Positions 16,874-26,163 are shown, counted from the first letter of the stretch. The stretch: 64,000 nucleotides of DNA from Bradyrhizobium jicamae (GCF_018130695.1 NZ_JAFCJX010000013.1:62001-126000), one strand, 5' to 3'. The notes: generated from the sequence alone by a model not told the origin. A program made the numbers and translations.

Positions 16874-18784
16874 ATGAAACGCCCGTCACAATTCAATCTC
16901 CGCAACGTCCTGATCGCGACGCATGACGCGCTCGCGACTGCGTTTGCGCTGGTGGCGAGCTTCTATTTGCGCTTCGAGGGTGTCCAGCTGGCTGACCGCC
17001 TGCCGTTCCTGTGGAAGATCCTGCCCTGGTTCGTGCTGTTCAGCATCGTCATCAGCTACCTGTTCAACCTCACCACGGCGAAATGGCGCTTTACCTCGCT
17101 GCCGGACGCGCTGAACATCCTGCGCGCCGCCGCGGTGCTGACGCTGGCGCTGGTGGTAATGGACTATGCCTACTTCTTCACCGCGCACTCCCACGTCCTG
17201 ATCCTGTTCGGTCGGATCACGATCGTCCTCTATTTCTTCTTGCAGGTGTTCGCGCTGAGCGCGCTGCGGTTCGGCTATCGCTATTTCCGCTACTCGCGGA
17301 CCCGCCATCATGCCCGCACCGACAACGCCGCGCCGGCGCTGCTGGTCGGCCGCGCCGCCGACGCCGAGGTGGTGCTGCGCGGCATCGAGAACGGCGCCAT
17401 CAAGCGGCTGTGGCCGGTCGGCGTGCTGTCGCCGTCGGACGCTGACCGCGGCCAGAAGATCCGCAACATCCCCGTGGTCGGCGGCGTCGACGACATCGAA
17501 GCCGTCATTCGCGATTTCGAGGCCCGGCAGCGCCCGATCAAGCGCGTCGTGATGACGCCGTCGGCATTCGAGCCGGACGCGCATCCGGAAAGCGTGCTGA
17601 TGCGTGCCAAGCGGCTCGGCCTGATGGTCAACCGCCTGCCGTCGCTGGAGGGCGGCGATACCCCGCGGCTGACCAACGTCGCGGTCGAGGACCTGCTGCT
17701 GCGTCCGAGCCACAAGATCGACTATGCGCGGCTCGAGGAACTGGTGAAGGGCAAGGCCGTCATCGTGACCGGCGGCGGCGGCTCGATCGGCGCCGAGATC
17801 TGCGACCGCGTCGTGACCTTCGGCGCGGCACGGCTGTTGATCGTGGAGAATTCGGAACCGGCGCTCTATGCGGTGACGGAGGATCTGGCGGCGCGCGATA
17901 TGGCGGCCGAGATCGAGGGACGCATCGCCGATATCCGCGACCGCGAGCGGATCATGCGGCTGATGCGCGACTTCAAGCCCGACATCGTGTTCCACGCCGC
18001 GGCGCTGAAGCACGTGCCGATCCTGGAGCGCGACTGGAGCGAGGGCGTCAAGACCAACATCTTCGGCTCGGTCAACGTCGCCGACGCGGCGCTCGCCGCC
18101 GGTGCCACCGCGATGGTGATGATCTCGACCGACAAGGCGATCGAGCCGGTGTCGATGCTCGGCCTGACCAAGCGCTTCGCCGAGATGTACTGCCAGGCGC
18201 TCGATCACGACCTGATGGCGCAGGCGGGCAGCAAGCCGCATATGCGGCTGATCTCGGTGCGGTTCGGCAACGTGCTGGCGTCGAACGGCTCGGTGGTGCC
18301 GAAGTTCAAGGCGCAGATCGAGGCCGGTGGCCCCATCACCGTCACCCATCCCGACATGGTCCGCTACTTCATGACCATCCGCGAGGCCTGCGACCTCGTG
18401 CTGACGGCCTCGACCCATGCGATGACTCCGGCGCGGCCGGACGTCTCGGTCTATGTGCTCAACATGGGACAGCCGGTGAAGATCGTCGATCTCGCCGAGC
18501 GGATGATCCGCCTGTCGGGCCTGCAGCCCGGCGTCGACATCGAGGTCGTGTTCAGCGGCATGCGGCCGGGCGAGCGGCTTAACGAGATCCTGTTCGCCAG
18601 CGAAGAGCCGACCATCGAGATCGGTGTTGCCGGCATCATGGCGGCGAAACCCAACCAACCGCCGATGTCGACGCTGCGGCAGTGGCTTTCCGCGCTCGAG
18701 GCGGCGATCGCCAATGACGACCGCGTCACCATCCGCGCCGTGCTGAAGGATGCGGTGCCGGAATTCGGATCGAACGCCGCGTGA
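16874..18784 (+). CDS. Membrane nucleotide-sugar 4,6-dehydratase (FlaA1/WbpM/WreV-like)
   Basis: 636 residues: four N-terminal TM helices (about 12-130), a Rossmann CoA-binding-like domain (about 150-270) and an SDR catalytic domain with GGGGSIG at 300-306. Relatives convert UDP-GlcNAc to the 4-keto-6-deoxy sugar that becomes QuiNAc or FucNAc. The block MISTDKAIEPVSMLGLTKR (417-434) holds the catalytic Lys433. Four residues before it lies Leu429, where classical SDRs have Tyr and FlaA1/WbpM have Met. ATG at 16874 has a poor ribosome site. The next genes (WbuB-like, WbpV-like) would use the product. Confidence 0.88.
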   Translation: MKRPSQFNLRNVLIATHDALATAFALVASFYLRFEGVQLADRLPFLWKILPWFVLFSIVISYLFNLTTAKWRFTSLPDALNILRAAAVLTLALVVMDYAYFFTAHSHVLILFGRITIVLYFFLQVFALSALRFGYRYFRYSRTRHHARTDNAAPALLVGRAADAEVVLRGIENGAIKRLWPVGVLSPSDADRGQKIRNIPVVGGVDDIEAVIRDFEARQRPIKRVVMTPSAFEPDAHPESVLMRAKRLGLMVNRLPSLEGGDTPRLTNVAVEDLLLRPSHKIDYARLEELVKGKAVIVTGGGGSIGAEICDRVVTFGAARLLIVENSEPALYAVTEDLAARDMAAEIEGRIADIRDRERIMRLMRDFKPDIVFHAAALKHVPILERDWSEGVKTNIFGSVNVADAALAAGATAMVMISTDKAIEPVSMLGLTKRFAEMYCQALDHDLMAQAGSKPHMRLISVRFGNVLASNGSVVPKFKAQIEAGGPITVTHPDMVRYFMTIREACDLVLTASTHAMTPARPDVSVYVLNMGQPVKIVDLAERMIRLSGLQPGVDIEVVFSGMRPGERLNEILFASEEPTIEIGVAGIMAAKPNQPPMSTLRQWLSALEAAIANDDRVTIRAVLKDAVPEFGSNAA

Positions 18785-18812
18785 GCGCGGCATCGCATGC
18801 GCGAGCCGGGTG

Positions 18813-20045
18813 ATGTCCAGGCACGGCAAAGTTCTCGTCGTCAGCCAGCACTATCCGCCGGATCATTCGACGACCGCGGCGATCATGGCCGCGATCGCGG
18901 GCCGCATCGCCGATGAGGCCGACGTGCTCGTCGTGTCGGGGATGCCGGGCTCGGCAACGATGCCGGGCTCGGCAACCGCGCCATCGCCGGGCCGGCCGAC
19001 GGTGGTGGAGGTCAGGAACTGGCTGCCGGAAAAGGGCGCGCTGATCCGCCGCGCGCTGGCCGAGGCGCTGTTCACGCTCCGCATCTTCCTGACGCTGTTG
19101 ACGCGGCTTCGCCGCGGCGACGTCGCGCTCACGGTGACGGCGCCGTTCGCGCTGCCCTATGCGGTTGCGGCCGCGGCGCGGCTGAAGCGCGCGAAGTCGG
19201 CGCTGATCCTGCACGATCTGTTCCCCGACGTGCTCGTGATGGCCGGCCTGCTGCGGCCGGCCTCGCTGGTGGCGCGCCTGATGCGCGGCATCAACGCGCT
19301 GATGTTCCGCGCGCTCGATGCCGTCATCATCATCGGCCGCGACGCCGAGCCGCGGCTGATGCGCTATGCCGGGATGACACCGGCAAAAATCCGCTTCATT
19401 CCGAACTGGGCGACGCTCGCGCCCGGCGTCCGTCCGGTGAGCGCGGACAATCGGTTTCGCCGCGACATCGGCGGGCGCTTCGTCGTCGGGCTATCCGGCA
19501 ATCTCGGATTCACCCATGATCCCGTTGTCGTGTTCGAGGCGGCGCGCCGCTTGAAGGATCAGGCGGATATCCATTTCCTTCTGTCGGGGTGGGGAATAGG
19601 TTTCGACCGGTTGAAGGAACTGCAATCGCAGGCGAGGCTTGCCAATGTCACCCTGGTCGACCGCGTCGCCGATGCGGACCTCGAGATGCTGCTTGCCGCT
19701 GCCGATGCCTGGCTCATTCCCTACCGCAAGGATGTCGCTGGTGTCTCGGTGCCGAGCCGGTTCTACAATCTGCTCGCCATCGGCCGGCCGGTCATCCTGG
19801 TCTCAGAGCCGGATGCCGAGGCGGCGCTCACCGTGGCGGAAGACCGCCTGGGCTGGGTTGTGATGCCCGATCGTCCCGAAGAGCTCGCCGATGCGATCCG
19901 GCAGGCGTCACGATCGCAAGACGGCGCGATGGCCGAGCGCGCCGTCGCGGCCGCGGCGCGCTACAGCGCCGAGCACGCATTGAACGGTTACGCCGCGCTG
20001 GCGCAGGAGCTGCTGCGCGGGACCAAAGCGGAGCAGGACCGATGA
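18813..20045 (+). CDS. Glycosyltransferase, WbuB-like (GT4)
   Basis: 410 residues with a two-domain GT-B fold. N-terminal VLVVSQHYPPDHSTTAAI, then ILHDLFPDVLVMAGLL and VIIIGRDAEPRLM, and a C-terminal donor site around LIPYRKDVAGVSVPSRFYNLLAIGRPV. This is the arrangement of WbuB/WcaI-type transferases that add FucNAc or similar sugars to lipid-linked intermediates. An exact 17-of-18-base tandem duplication (18942-18977) gives MPGSAT twice in a row in a variable loop. ATG at 18813; the next gene starts inside its stop codon (ATGA). Confidence 0.88.
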   Translation: MSRHGKVLVVSQHYPPDHSTTAAIMAAIAGRIADEADVLVVSGMPGSATMPGSATAPSPGRPTVVEVRNWLPEKGALIRRALAEALFTLRIFLTLLTRLRRGDVALTVTAPFALPYAVAAAARLKRAKSALILHDLFPDVLVMAGLLRPASLVARLMRGINALMFRALDAVIIIGRDAEPRLMRYAGMTPAKIRFIPNWATLAPGVRPVSADNRFRRDIGGRFVVGLSGNLGFTHDPVVVFEAARRLKDQADIHFLLSGWGIGFDRLKELQSQARLANVTLVDRVADADLEMLLAAADAWLIPYRKDVAGVSVPSRFYNLLAIGRPVILVSEPDAEAALTVAEDRLGWVVMPDRPEELADAIRQASRSQDGAMAERAVAAAARYSAEHALNGYAALAQELLRGTKAEQDR

Positions 20046-20980
20046 GCGAACGTCCCACCGCACTGGTGACCGGCGCGAGCGGCTTTGTCGGCCGCCACAT
20101 CGCGCCCGAGCTAGCGCGTCATGGCTGGACCGTACGTCGCGCCGTTCGCGAGCGGAGCGAGGACGGCAACGACGTCGTGATTGGCTCGCTCGGCCCGGAA
20201 ACAGGTTGGCATCAGGCGCTCGCGGGCGTCGATGCGGTGGTGCATCTGGCCGCGCGCGTGCATCACCAGCACGAGGAGCATGAGGTCGGGCTGTACCGCA
20301 ACGTCAATATCGAGGGCACGCTGCATCTGGCGCGCTGCGCGGCAGAGGCCGGGGTCAAGGATTTCATCTTCGTCAGCACCATCCTGGTGCATGGCCGCAG
20401 CAACAACGGCCGCGTGCCCTATTGCGAGGACGACGTGCTGACGCCGCGCGGGCTGTACGGCATGTCGAAGGCTGCCGCCGAGGTCGGGCTGCGGGAGATC
20501 GCAGGCACCGGCGGCATGCGCGTCACCGTGATCAGGCCGCCTTTGATCTACGGTGCGGGCGCCAAGGGGAATTTCGCGCTGCTGGAAAAGGCCGTGAAGC
20601 GCGGCCTGCCGCTGCCGTTCGCCCAGGTGAACAATCGCCGCGCGTTCCTCTCGGTCGATAATCTCGCATCGTTCATCGTCTATCGGTTGTCGCATCCCGA
20701 CGGCAACTTCGACGTCTTCCTGGTCGCCGACGATCAGCAGGTCTCGACGCCCGAATTCATCATGCGGCTGGCGAAAGCCGCGCAAACCACACCGCGGCTG
20801 TTCCGCCTGCCGCCGCGGCTGCTGAGCGCGTTGCTCAAGATCAGCGGCCGCAGGGAGGCCAATGACAGTCTGCTGGGGTCGCTGGAGCTGGATCTCTCCA
20901 AGGTCGGCCGCACAGGATGGCGGCCGCCGATCGATCTCGACGAAGGCCTACGGCGGGCGCTGAGCGGGAATGGCGACTGA
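20042..20980 (+). CDS. NAD-dependent epimerase/reductase, WbpV/WreQ-like
   Basis: 312 residues, extended SDR. VTGASGFVG is at 9-17, catalytic Ser in FVSTILVHG near 112, and Y139-xxx-K143 in LYGMSK. WbpV and Rhizobium WreQ reduce the 4-keto group of the UDP-sugar made by a WbpM-type dehydratase, giving UDP-QuiNAc or UDP-FucNAc. The adjacent dehydratase-like gene supports that role; a plain C4 epimerase is the alternative. Four-base overlap with the upstream glycosyltransferase; its last base abuts the stop of the convergent transferase gene at 20981. Confidence 0.85.
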   Translation: MSERPTALVTGASGFVGRHIAPELARHGWTVRRAVRERSEDGNDVVIGSLGPETGWHQALAGVDAVVHLAARVHHQHEEHEVGLYRNVNIEGTLHLARCAAEAGVKDFIFVSTILVHGRSNNGRVPYCEDDVLTPRGLYGMSKAAAEVGLREIAGTGGMRVTVIRPPLIYGAGAKGNFALLEKAVKRGLPLPFAQVNNRRAFLSVDNLASFIVYRLSHPDGNFDVFLVADDQQVSTPEFIMRLAKAAQTTPRLFRLPPRLLSALLKISGRREANDSLLGSLELDLSKVGRTGWRPPIDLDEGLRRALSGNGD

Positions 20981-21997
20981 TCAAGCCACGCGCGGCTGCG
21001 CGAAACGGTGCAGCTGAAAGCCGACCGCGGCAGCGCCAATCGCCAGCAGCACCAGGTCGGCCCACATCGTCTGCAGTCTGACCGAGGCGAGCGCGAGCAG
21101 CGCGAGGCCGACATTGAGCGCGAACACCTCGCCGACGACGCGCCACACCGTAAATCCGTTGTCGGTGGCGCGCTGATAGAAATGCGAGCGGTGCGCAGCC
21201 CAGAACGCCTCGCGCCGCGCGATGCGGCGGAACAGCGTCAGCGTCGCGTCGGCGAGATAATACAGCGGCAGCAGCAGCGCGGCGGCGATTTGCCCTTGCA
21301 TCGCGAGTTCGAGCAGGCCCCAGCCGAGCAAGAGGCCGATCGGCAGGCTGCCGACGTCGCCGAGGAAGATTTTTGCGACCGGCCGGTTGAACGGTACGAA
21401 GCCGATGAGGGCGCCGCCCAGCGCCGCGGCAACGATCGCGGTGTCGGCCGGGATGAGCCCCACGAAGCCGATCAGCGCAATCACGGCGGCGATGGGCACC
21501 GCCTCGGCCGCCGTCATCAGGTCGAGCCCGTCCATGAAGTTGACGAGGTTGACGAACCAGAGGCCGGCGATCAGCAGCAATCCGCGCTCGAGCCAGAGCG
21601 GACTGGCCGGAACGATCTTCAGCTCGCCGGGAATCGCGAACAGCACGGCGGCCACGGCGCTCGCCTGCAGCAATAGGCGCGGTGCCACCGGCAGCGGCCG
21701 CACGTCGTCGACGAAGCCGATTACCGCGATGAACACACTGGCCGCGAATACCAGCAGCGGAATGGTGACGACGGCGTTGCCGGCGAAGGCGATCGCCACA
21801 CCGGCAGCCAGCAGCGTCGCGGCGATGACCGCGACGCCGCCGCCTTGCGGTGTCGGAATTTTATGCGAGGAGCGCGCATTCGGCTTGGCAAGCGCGATGC
21901 GCAGCAGCATCGGCCGTGTCAGCGGGATCAGGGCAGCCGCGATCAAGGCAGCGAATGCTGCCGCCGCGACCGACATGAGGATCTCTGAGCTCTGCAT
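20981..21997 (-). CDS. Undecaprenyl-phosphate sugar-1-phosphate transferase (WecA/WbpL/WreU-like)
   Basis: 338 residues, about 10-11 TM helices, MraY/WecA family. It starts O-antigen by moving a HexNAc-1-phosphate, here probably QuiNAc or FucNAc, from UDP to undecaprenyl phosphate at the inner face of the membrane. Active-site signatures: the metal-binding DD pair at 97-98 (GFVDDVRPLP), NFMDGLDLM at 153-161, FLGDVGSLPIG, and the C-terminal HRSHFYQRA. The start is ATG 21997, or an in-frame ATG at 21976; neither ribosome site is decisive. It lies 9 bases downstream of the flippase-like gene, so the two form an operon. Confidence 0.88.
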   Translation of the reverse strand: MQSSEILMSVAAAAFAALIAAALIPLTRPMLLRIALAKPNARSSHKIPTPQGGGVAVIAATLLAAGVAIAFAGNAVVTIPLLVFAASVFIAVIGFVDDVRPLPVAPRLLLQASAVAAVLFAIPGELKIVPASPLWLERGLLLIAGLWFVNLVNFMDGLDLMTAAEAVPIAAVIALIGFVGLIPADTAIVAAALGGALIGFVPFNRPVAKIFLGDVGSLPIGLLLGWGLLELAMQGQIAAALLLPLYYLADATLTLFRRIARREAFWAAHRSHFYQRATDNGFTVWRVVGEVFALNVGLALLALASVRLQTMWADLVLLAIGAAAVGFQLHRFAQPRVA

Positions 21998-22006
21998 ATC
22001 CTTAAG

Positions 22007-22966
22007 TTATTCAGGCACCTGGATCGGCTCGGCGCCCTTGGCGGCTTTCTCCGGGCTCAAGATCCAGACCAGGCCGCCGAACACGCCGACGACGAAGGTC
22101 ACCGCGCCGAACAGCAGCGAGATGTTGACGCCCTCATTGGTCACGAGGCCGGCATAGCCGAAGGCTAGGCCCATGGTGGCTTCGCGCACGCCCCAGCCGG
22201 CGATCGAGATCGGCAGCATGGTGATCAGCATCACCGGCGGCAGCAGTTGAAAGACCTGGCCGAAGGTCGCGGGCGCGGCAATCGACTGCACCACGCACCA
22301 GGCGATGACGACGGTGACGACGTGAATCATCATCGAGAGCACGGCGATCTTCGGCCCACGGTCGCGGCTGAAGATGACGCGGTTGGCGATCACCGCGCAG
22401 GCATGGACGTGATGCGTCGCCCACCAGCTCTTCAGCCACGGCCAGCGCAGCATGCCGAGCACCAGGAAGCCGAGCCCGCCGGCGAGCGCCGCGGCGTCGA
22501 GCAGGATCAGGCCCGAGCGGCCGTGCGGATCGGAGATCAGCTGATAGCTCCAGGGCAGCGTCACCAGGATCAGCACCGCGAGCGCGATCAGGCCGACCGC
22601 GCGATCGACGAAGATCGAATAGGTCGCCGCGCGCCAGCCGGCGCCGTTGCGCGCGACCAGCCACAGCCGCACGGCATCGCCGCCGATCGAGGAGGGCAGC
22701 GTCTGGTTGAAGAAAGTGCCGATCACGTTGTAGCGCATCGCCTGCCGCATCTCGAGCGGCGCGCCGCATTCGCCGCTGATCTCGCGCCAGCGCAGCACGC
22801 CAAGGAAGATCTGCAGGAACGTGATTGCGATCGCGAGCCCCAGCCAGCCCAGGCTCTCGACGCGGATGCGCGCGGCGAGATCATACAAATTGACCTTGCG
22901 CAGCGAGAAATAGAGCAGCGCGGCCGAGATCAGAATCTTGATGGTGGAGAGCAGGATCCGGCGCAT
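22007..22966 (-). CDS. LPG-synthase-TM / UPF0104-like membrane protein
   Basis: 319 residues with about eight TM helices. The N-terminal block FFNQTLPSSIGGDAVRLWLVARNG and the C-terminal ISIAGWGVREATMGLAFGYAG are the two signatures of the lysylphosphatidylglycerol synthase TM/UPF0104 family (AglD, YbhN). Members move or modify polyprenyl or lipid-linked sugars, although the activity is rarely known. It precedes the WecA-like transferase on the same strand, which suggests a lipid-linked sugar step in O-antigen assembly. ATG at 22966; weak ribosome site. Confidence 0.82.
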   Translation of the reverse strand: MRRILLSTIKILISAALLYFSLRKVNLYDLAARIRVESLGWLGLAIAITFLQIFLGVLRWREISGECGAPLEMRQAMRYNVIGTFFNQTLPSSIGGDAVRLWLVARNGAGWRAATYSIFVDRAVGLIALAVLILVTLPWSYQLISDPHGRSGLILLDAAALAGGLGFLVLGMLRWPWLKSWWATHHVHACAVIANRVIFSRDRGPKIAVLSMMIHVVTVVIAWCVVQSIAAPATFGQVFQLLPPVMLITMLPISIAGWGVREATMGLAFGYAGLVTNEGVNISLLFGAVTFVVGVFGGLVWILSPEKAAKGAEPIQVPE

Positions 22967-23308
22967 GTCGCCCGTGTTGGCCAGGTGTCAGAATGTGTCC
23001 CAAAAACAGCGCAAAACGCCTTGCTGCGCCCAAATTCGCCGCCTTGGTATGGTTTTCGCCGCGATCTGGCAATAGCCTGCAGCCGGGTATTGCGACGCCC
23101 TTGACATGCCGGTTAAACAGGCACTGAAAACAGGGCGTTCGGCGCCGCGTCCGGGTTACAATGTCGTCAAAATCCGCCTCTACGCGAGAAGAGGGCAGCC
23201 CGGCACAGACCGGGGCGGATGGGGCAGAAAGCCGTCATTTTCGCTTCAGAAGATCTGCGCGCACTTTCACTGTGTCATCTCACCGACACACCACGACTCG
23301 AGGCATTG
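22967..23308. other. Divergent intergenic region with candidate manC promoter
   Basis: 342 bases between two divergent starts. A good -35 box ttgaca sits at 23101-23106 on the plus strand, but the hexamer 17 bases on (ctgaaa) is a weak -10. A tacaat hexamer at 23157-23162 lacks a partner. I see no repeat, terminator or small gene. Confidence 0.3.
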
Positions 23309-24721
23309 ATGGACGGACGAATCATACCCCTGATCATGTGCGGCGGCGCCGGCACGCGGCTCTGGCCGGCATCGCGCGAGGTGCACCCGAAACAGTTCCT
23401 GTCGCTGTTCGGCGCGCGCTCGACGTTCCAGGAGACGCTGCTGCGGGTCTCCGATGCGGGCCTGTTCGATCGTCCGATCATCATCACCAACGAGGCCTAT
23501 CGCTTCATGGTGCTGGAACAACTGGCTGATATCGGCATGGAGGCCGACGTGCTGCTCGAGCCGATGCGGCGCGATTCCGGTCCCGCCATCGCCGCCGGCG
23601 CGGCGTTTGCGCAGAGCCGCGACAGCGAAGCGATCGTGCTGGCGCTCGCCGCCGACCATCTGGTGCGCGACACCAAGGCGTTCGTCGCGGCATGCCGTGA
23701 GGGCGTTGCGGCGGCCAGGGCCGGGCGCATCGTGACCTTCGGCGTCAAGCCGGAACGTCCCGCGACCGAATATGGCTACATCAATCCCGGCGAGGTGGTG
23801 TCCGGCGAAGTGCGCGCGGTCGCGAAATTCGTCGAGAAGCCGGATCTGGAGACGGCCGCGAATTACATCGAAGCCGGCTATCTCTGGAACAGCGGCAACT
23901 TCATGTTCCGCGCGGCCACGCTGCTCGACGAATACGCCAATGTCGACGCCGAGAGCGTTGCCGAGGTGACGGCGTCGGTCACCAACGCGGTGCGCGACCT
24001 CGGTTTCCTCAAGCTCGATCCAAAAGCCTTCGCCGCGGCCAAGGCGATCTCGATCGACTATGCCGTGATGGAGAAGACCGCGCATGCCGCCGTGGTGCCG
24101 GTTGCCTGCGGCTGGTCCGACATCGGCTCGTGGCGCCAGGTCTGGGAGCTCTCGGACAAGGACGGCGAGGGCAATGCCGCGCGGGGCCGCGCGGTGTTCG
24201 AGGACTCCCGCAATTGCAACGTGGCGACCGACCATGCGCTGGTCGCGCTCGAAGGCGTCGACGATATCGTGGTGGTGGCGACGCAGGACGCCGTGCTGGT
24301 GTCGCGCCAGAAGGACGCCAACGGGCTGAAACGGCTGGTCGCCAAGCTGAAGACCAGCGCGCCCGAGGTGACCGAGAGCCATATCCGGGTGCACCGGCCC
24401 TGGGGCTCCTACCAGTCGGTCGACAATGGCGACCGCCATCAGGTCAAGCGCATCATCGTCAAGCCGGGCGGGCGGCTGTCGCTGCAGAAGCACCATCACC
24501 GCTCCGAGCACTGGATCGTGGTGCGCGGCGCCGCGCAGGTGACCGTCAACGAGCTGGTCAAGACGGTGCATGAGAACGAGTCGATCTACATCCCGATCGG
24601 CGCGGTGCACCGGCTGGAGAATCCCGGCAAGATCCAGCTCGAGCTGATCGAGGTACAGACCGGCAGCTATCTGGGCGAGGACGACATCATCCGCATCGAG
24701 GACGACTACAAGCGGACGTGA
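23309..24721 (+). CDS. manC: Mannose-1-phosphate guanylyltransferase / mannose-6-phosphate isomerase
   Basis: 470 residues, type II bifunctional enzyme. The N-terminal GDP-mannose pyrophosphorylase begins MDGRIIPLIMCGGAGTRLWP and continues SREVHPKQF, with FVEKP and GYLWNSGNFMF further on. The C-terminal cupin isomerase domain has RPWGSYQSVD, then PGGRLSLQKHHHRSEHW and EVQTGSYLGEDDIIR. It makes GDP-mannose, the donor for the LpcC-like transferase and possibly a GDP-sugar O-antigen. ATG at 23309 has GAGG six bases upstream; an upstream in-frame ATG (23219) would add 30 residues of no recognisable sequence. Confidence 0.95.
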   Translation: MDGRIIPLIMCGGAGTRLWPASREVHPKQFLSLFGARSTFQETLLRVSDAGLFDRPIIITNEAYRFMVLEQLADIGMEADVLLEPMRRDSGPAIAAGAAFAQSRDSEAIVLALAADHLVRDTKAFVAACREGVAAARAGRIVTFGVKPERPATEYGYINPGEVVSGEVRAVAKFVEKPDLETAANYIEAGYLWNSGNFMFRAATLLDEYANVDAESVAEVTASVTNAVRDLGFLKLDPKAFAAAKAISIDYAVMEKTAHAAVVPVACGWSDIGSWRQVWELSDKDGEGNAARGRAVFEDSRNCNVATDHALVALEGVDDIVVVATQDAVLVSRQKDANGLKRLVAKLKTSAPEVTESHIRVHRPWGSYQSVDNGDRHQVKRIIVKPGGRLSLQKHHHRSEHWIVVRGAAQVTVNELVKTVHENESIYIPIGAVHRLENPGKIQLELIEVQTGSYLGEDDIIRIEDDYKRT

Positions 24722-24729
24722 TGGCGGCG

Positions 24730-24854
24730 TCTAGAGTCCCATTCCGATCGGAATGGGACTCTAGATTCATGTTTCGACGCGTTTTCTTCACGCGAACCGG
24801 TATCCACTTCGCTTGAAAACGCTCTGGGTTCCGGGGCGAGTGATTCGCCCCGGA
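24730..24854. repeat. Composite palindromic repeat, copy 2 of the 'gcgttttc' module
   Basis: Three parts in order. 24730-24765 is a perfect 36-base palindrome centred on gatc (tctagagtcccattccga and its complement). 24776-24823 is the conserved module gacgcgttttcttcacgcga ... ttgaaaacgc. 24830-24854 is a perfect 10-bp hairpin (tccggggcga, loop gtgat, tcgccccgga). It lies just downstream of manC. The rest of this 397-base gap to 25119 shows no gene. Confidence 0.85.
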
Positions 24855-25118
24855 CCGATGTAACTCTTTGAATCAAAACGTGTCCGGAAAACGCCGATGG
24901 CGTTCGCCACATTTGTGGCGGCGTGCTATAGCGCTTGCAACCAAACGGGGTGCTTCGCGCTGGGGGCTGGCGCGGTCGACGGGGACATCGAAGGGGACAT
25001 GGGCCGGGGGCTGATTCCTCCGCGCCTTTCGGGATGCCTCCCAAGGGCCGAAACATCGGTCAGGCGGGCATCCGCAAATCGGGCGGGCCATCCGCCAAAG
25101 AAGTCTTGGGGTCAACAT

Positions 25119-26135
25119 ATGAGTTCCAAAGGGTCCGCTTCGGGCACCACGGCTGACATCAAGCGCGCGCTGCGCGTCGGCGTCATCGGCGCCGGTGTGA
25201 TGGGCAGCAACCATGCGCGCGTGCTGGCAGGTCTGCCCGGCGTCGTGATGGTCGGCGTGGTCGATCCGCTGCCGGAGCATCGCACCCGCGTCACCGCCTT
25301 CGCCGGCTGCCGCGCCTTCGAGACGCTCGATGATCTGCTCGCCGAAGGTGTGGATGCCGTGACCATCGCGGCACCGACGCATCTGCATCACGAGATCGCG
25401 CTCGCCTGCATCGCGCGCAAGATCCACATCCTGGTCGAGAAGCCGGTGGCCTCCACCGTCGAAGAGGGCCGCGAGATCGTCACCGCCGCGCGCGACGCCG
25501 GCGTCACGCTGATGGTCGGCCATGTCGAGCGCTTCAATCCGGCGGTCGCCGCGATCAAGCAGGCGATCTCCGGCGAGGACATCCTGTCGATCGGCATCAC
25601 CCGCGTCGGTCCGTTCCCGCCGCGGATGTCGAATGTCGGCGTCGTCATCGATCTCGCCGTGCATGATATCGATTTGATCCGCTGGTTCACCGAATCCGAC
25701 ATCGTCGAGGTGCAGCCGCAGCTCTCCAGCGCAGTGGCCGAGCGAGAGGACATCGCGCTGCTGCAGTTCCGCACCGCCTCCGGCGTGCTCGCCCACATCA
25801 ACACCAACTGGCTGACGCCGTTCAAGGCGCGCAGCGTCACGGTCGCGACCCGCGGCAAATATGTGATGGGCGATCTCCTGACGCGGCAGGTCACCGAATG
25901 CTTCGGCTTCAAGCCCGACGGCAGCTACTCGATGCGGCATCTGCCGGTCGGCCATGACGAGCCGCTCCGCGCCGAGCTGATCGCCTTCATCGACGCGGTG
26001 CGCGGCGGCAAGCTGCCGGCGGTGTCGGGCGAGGAGGGCGTCGCCAGCCTCGAGATCGCGATCCGCTGCCTGGAATCGCCGGCAAGGCCGGCCGCCAGCA
26101 CCGCCCACAAGGGCCCGCGCCGCGTCGTCGGCTGA
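25119..26135 (+). CDS. Gfo/Idh/MocA-family sugar dehydrogenase (WbpB-like)
   Basis: 338 residues. The N-terminal NAD(P) site is VGVIGAGVMGSNHARVLAGL, and EKPVAS (catalytic Lys region) and GHVERFNPAV follow. The His-containing DLAVHDIDLIRWF is the usual substrate-binding block of this family. Next to a DegT/StrS aminotransferase 28 bases downstream it resembles WbpB, which oxidises C3 of UDP-GlcNAcA before transamination by WbpE. No WbpA or WbpD partner is visible here, so the substrate is inferred only from the pairing. ATG at 25119 has GGGG seven bases upstream. Confidence 0.88.
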   Translation: MSSKGSASGTTADIKRALRVGVIGAGVMGSNHARVLAGLPGVVMVGVVDPLPEHRTRVTAFAGCRAFETLDDLLAEGVDAVTIAAPTHLHHEIALACIARKIHILVEKPVASTVEEGREIVTAARDAGVTLMVGHVERFNPAVAAIKQAISGEDILSIGITRVGPFPPRMSNVGVVIDLAVHDIDLIRWFTESDIVEVQPQLSSAVAEREDIALLQFRTASGVLAHINTNWLTPFKARSVTVATRGKYVMGDLLTRQVTECFGFKPDGSYSMRHLPVGHDEPLRAELIAFIDAVRGGKLPAVSGEEGVASLEIAIRCLESPARPAASTAHKGPRRVVG

Positions 26136-26163
26136 TCGTCATCCCAACACGCAGAAGAGCTTC

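Noticed and set aside
16886..18829. A 647-codon minus-strand ORF antisense to the WbpM-like gene
   Set aside because: A high-GC shadow; the plus-strand protein has all family motifs and the antisense product is His/Arg-rich without any domain.
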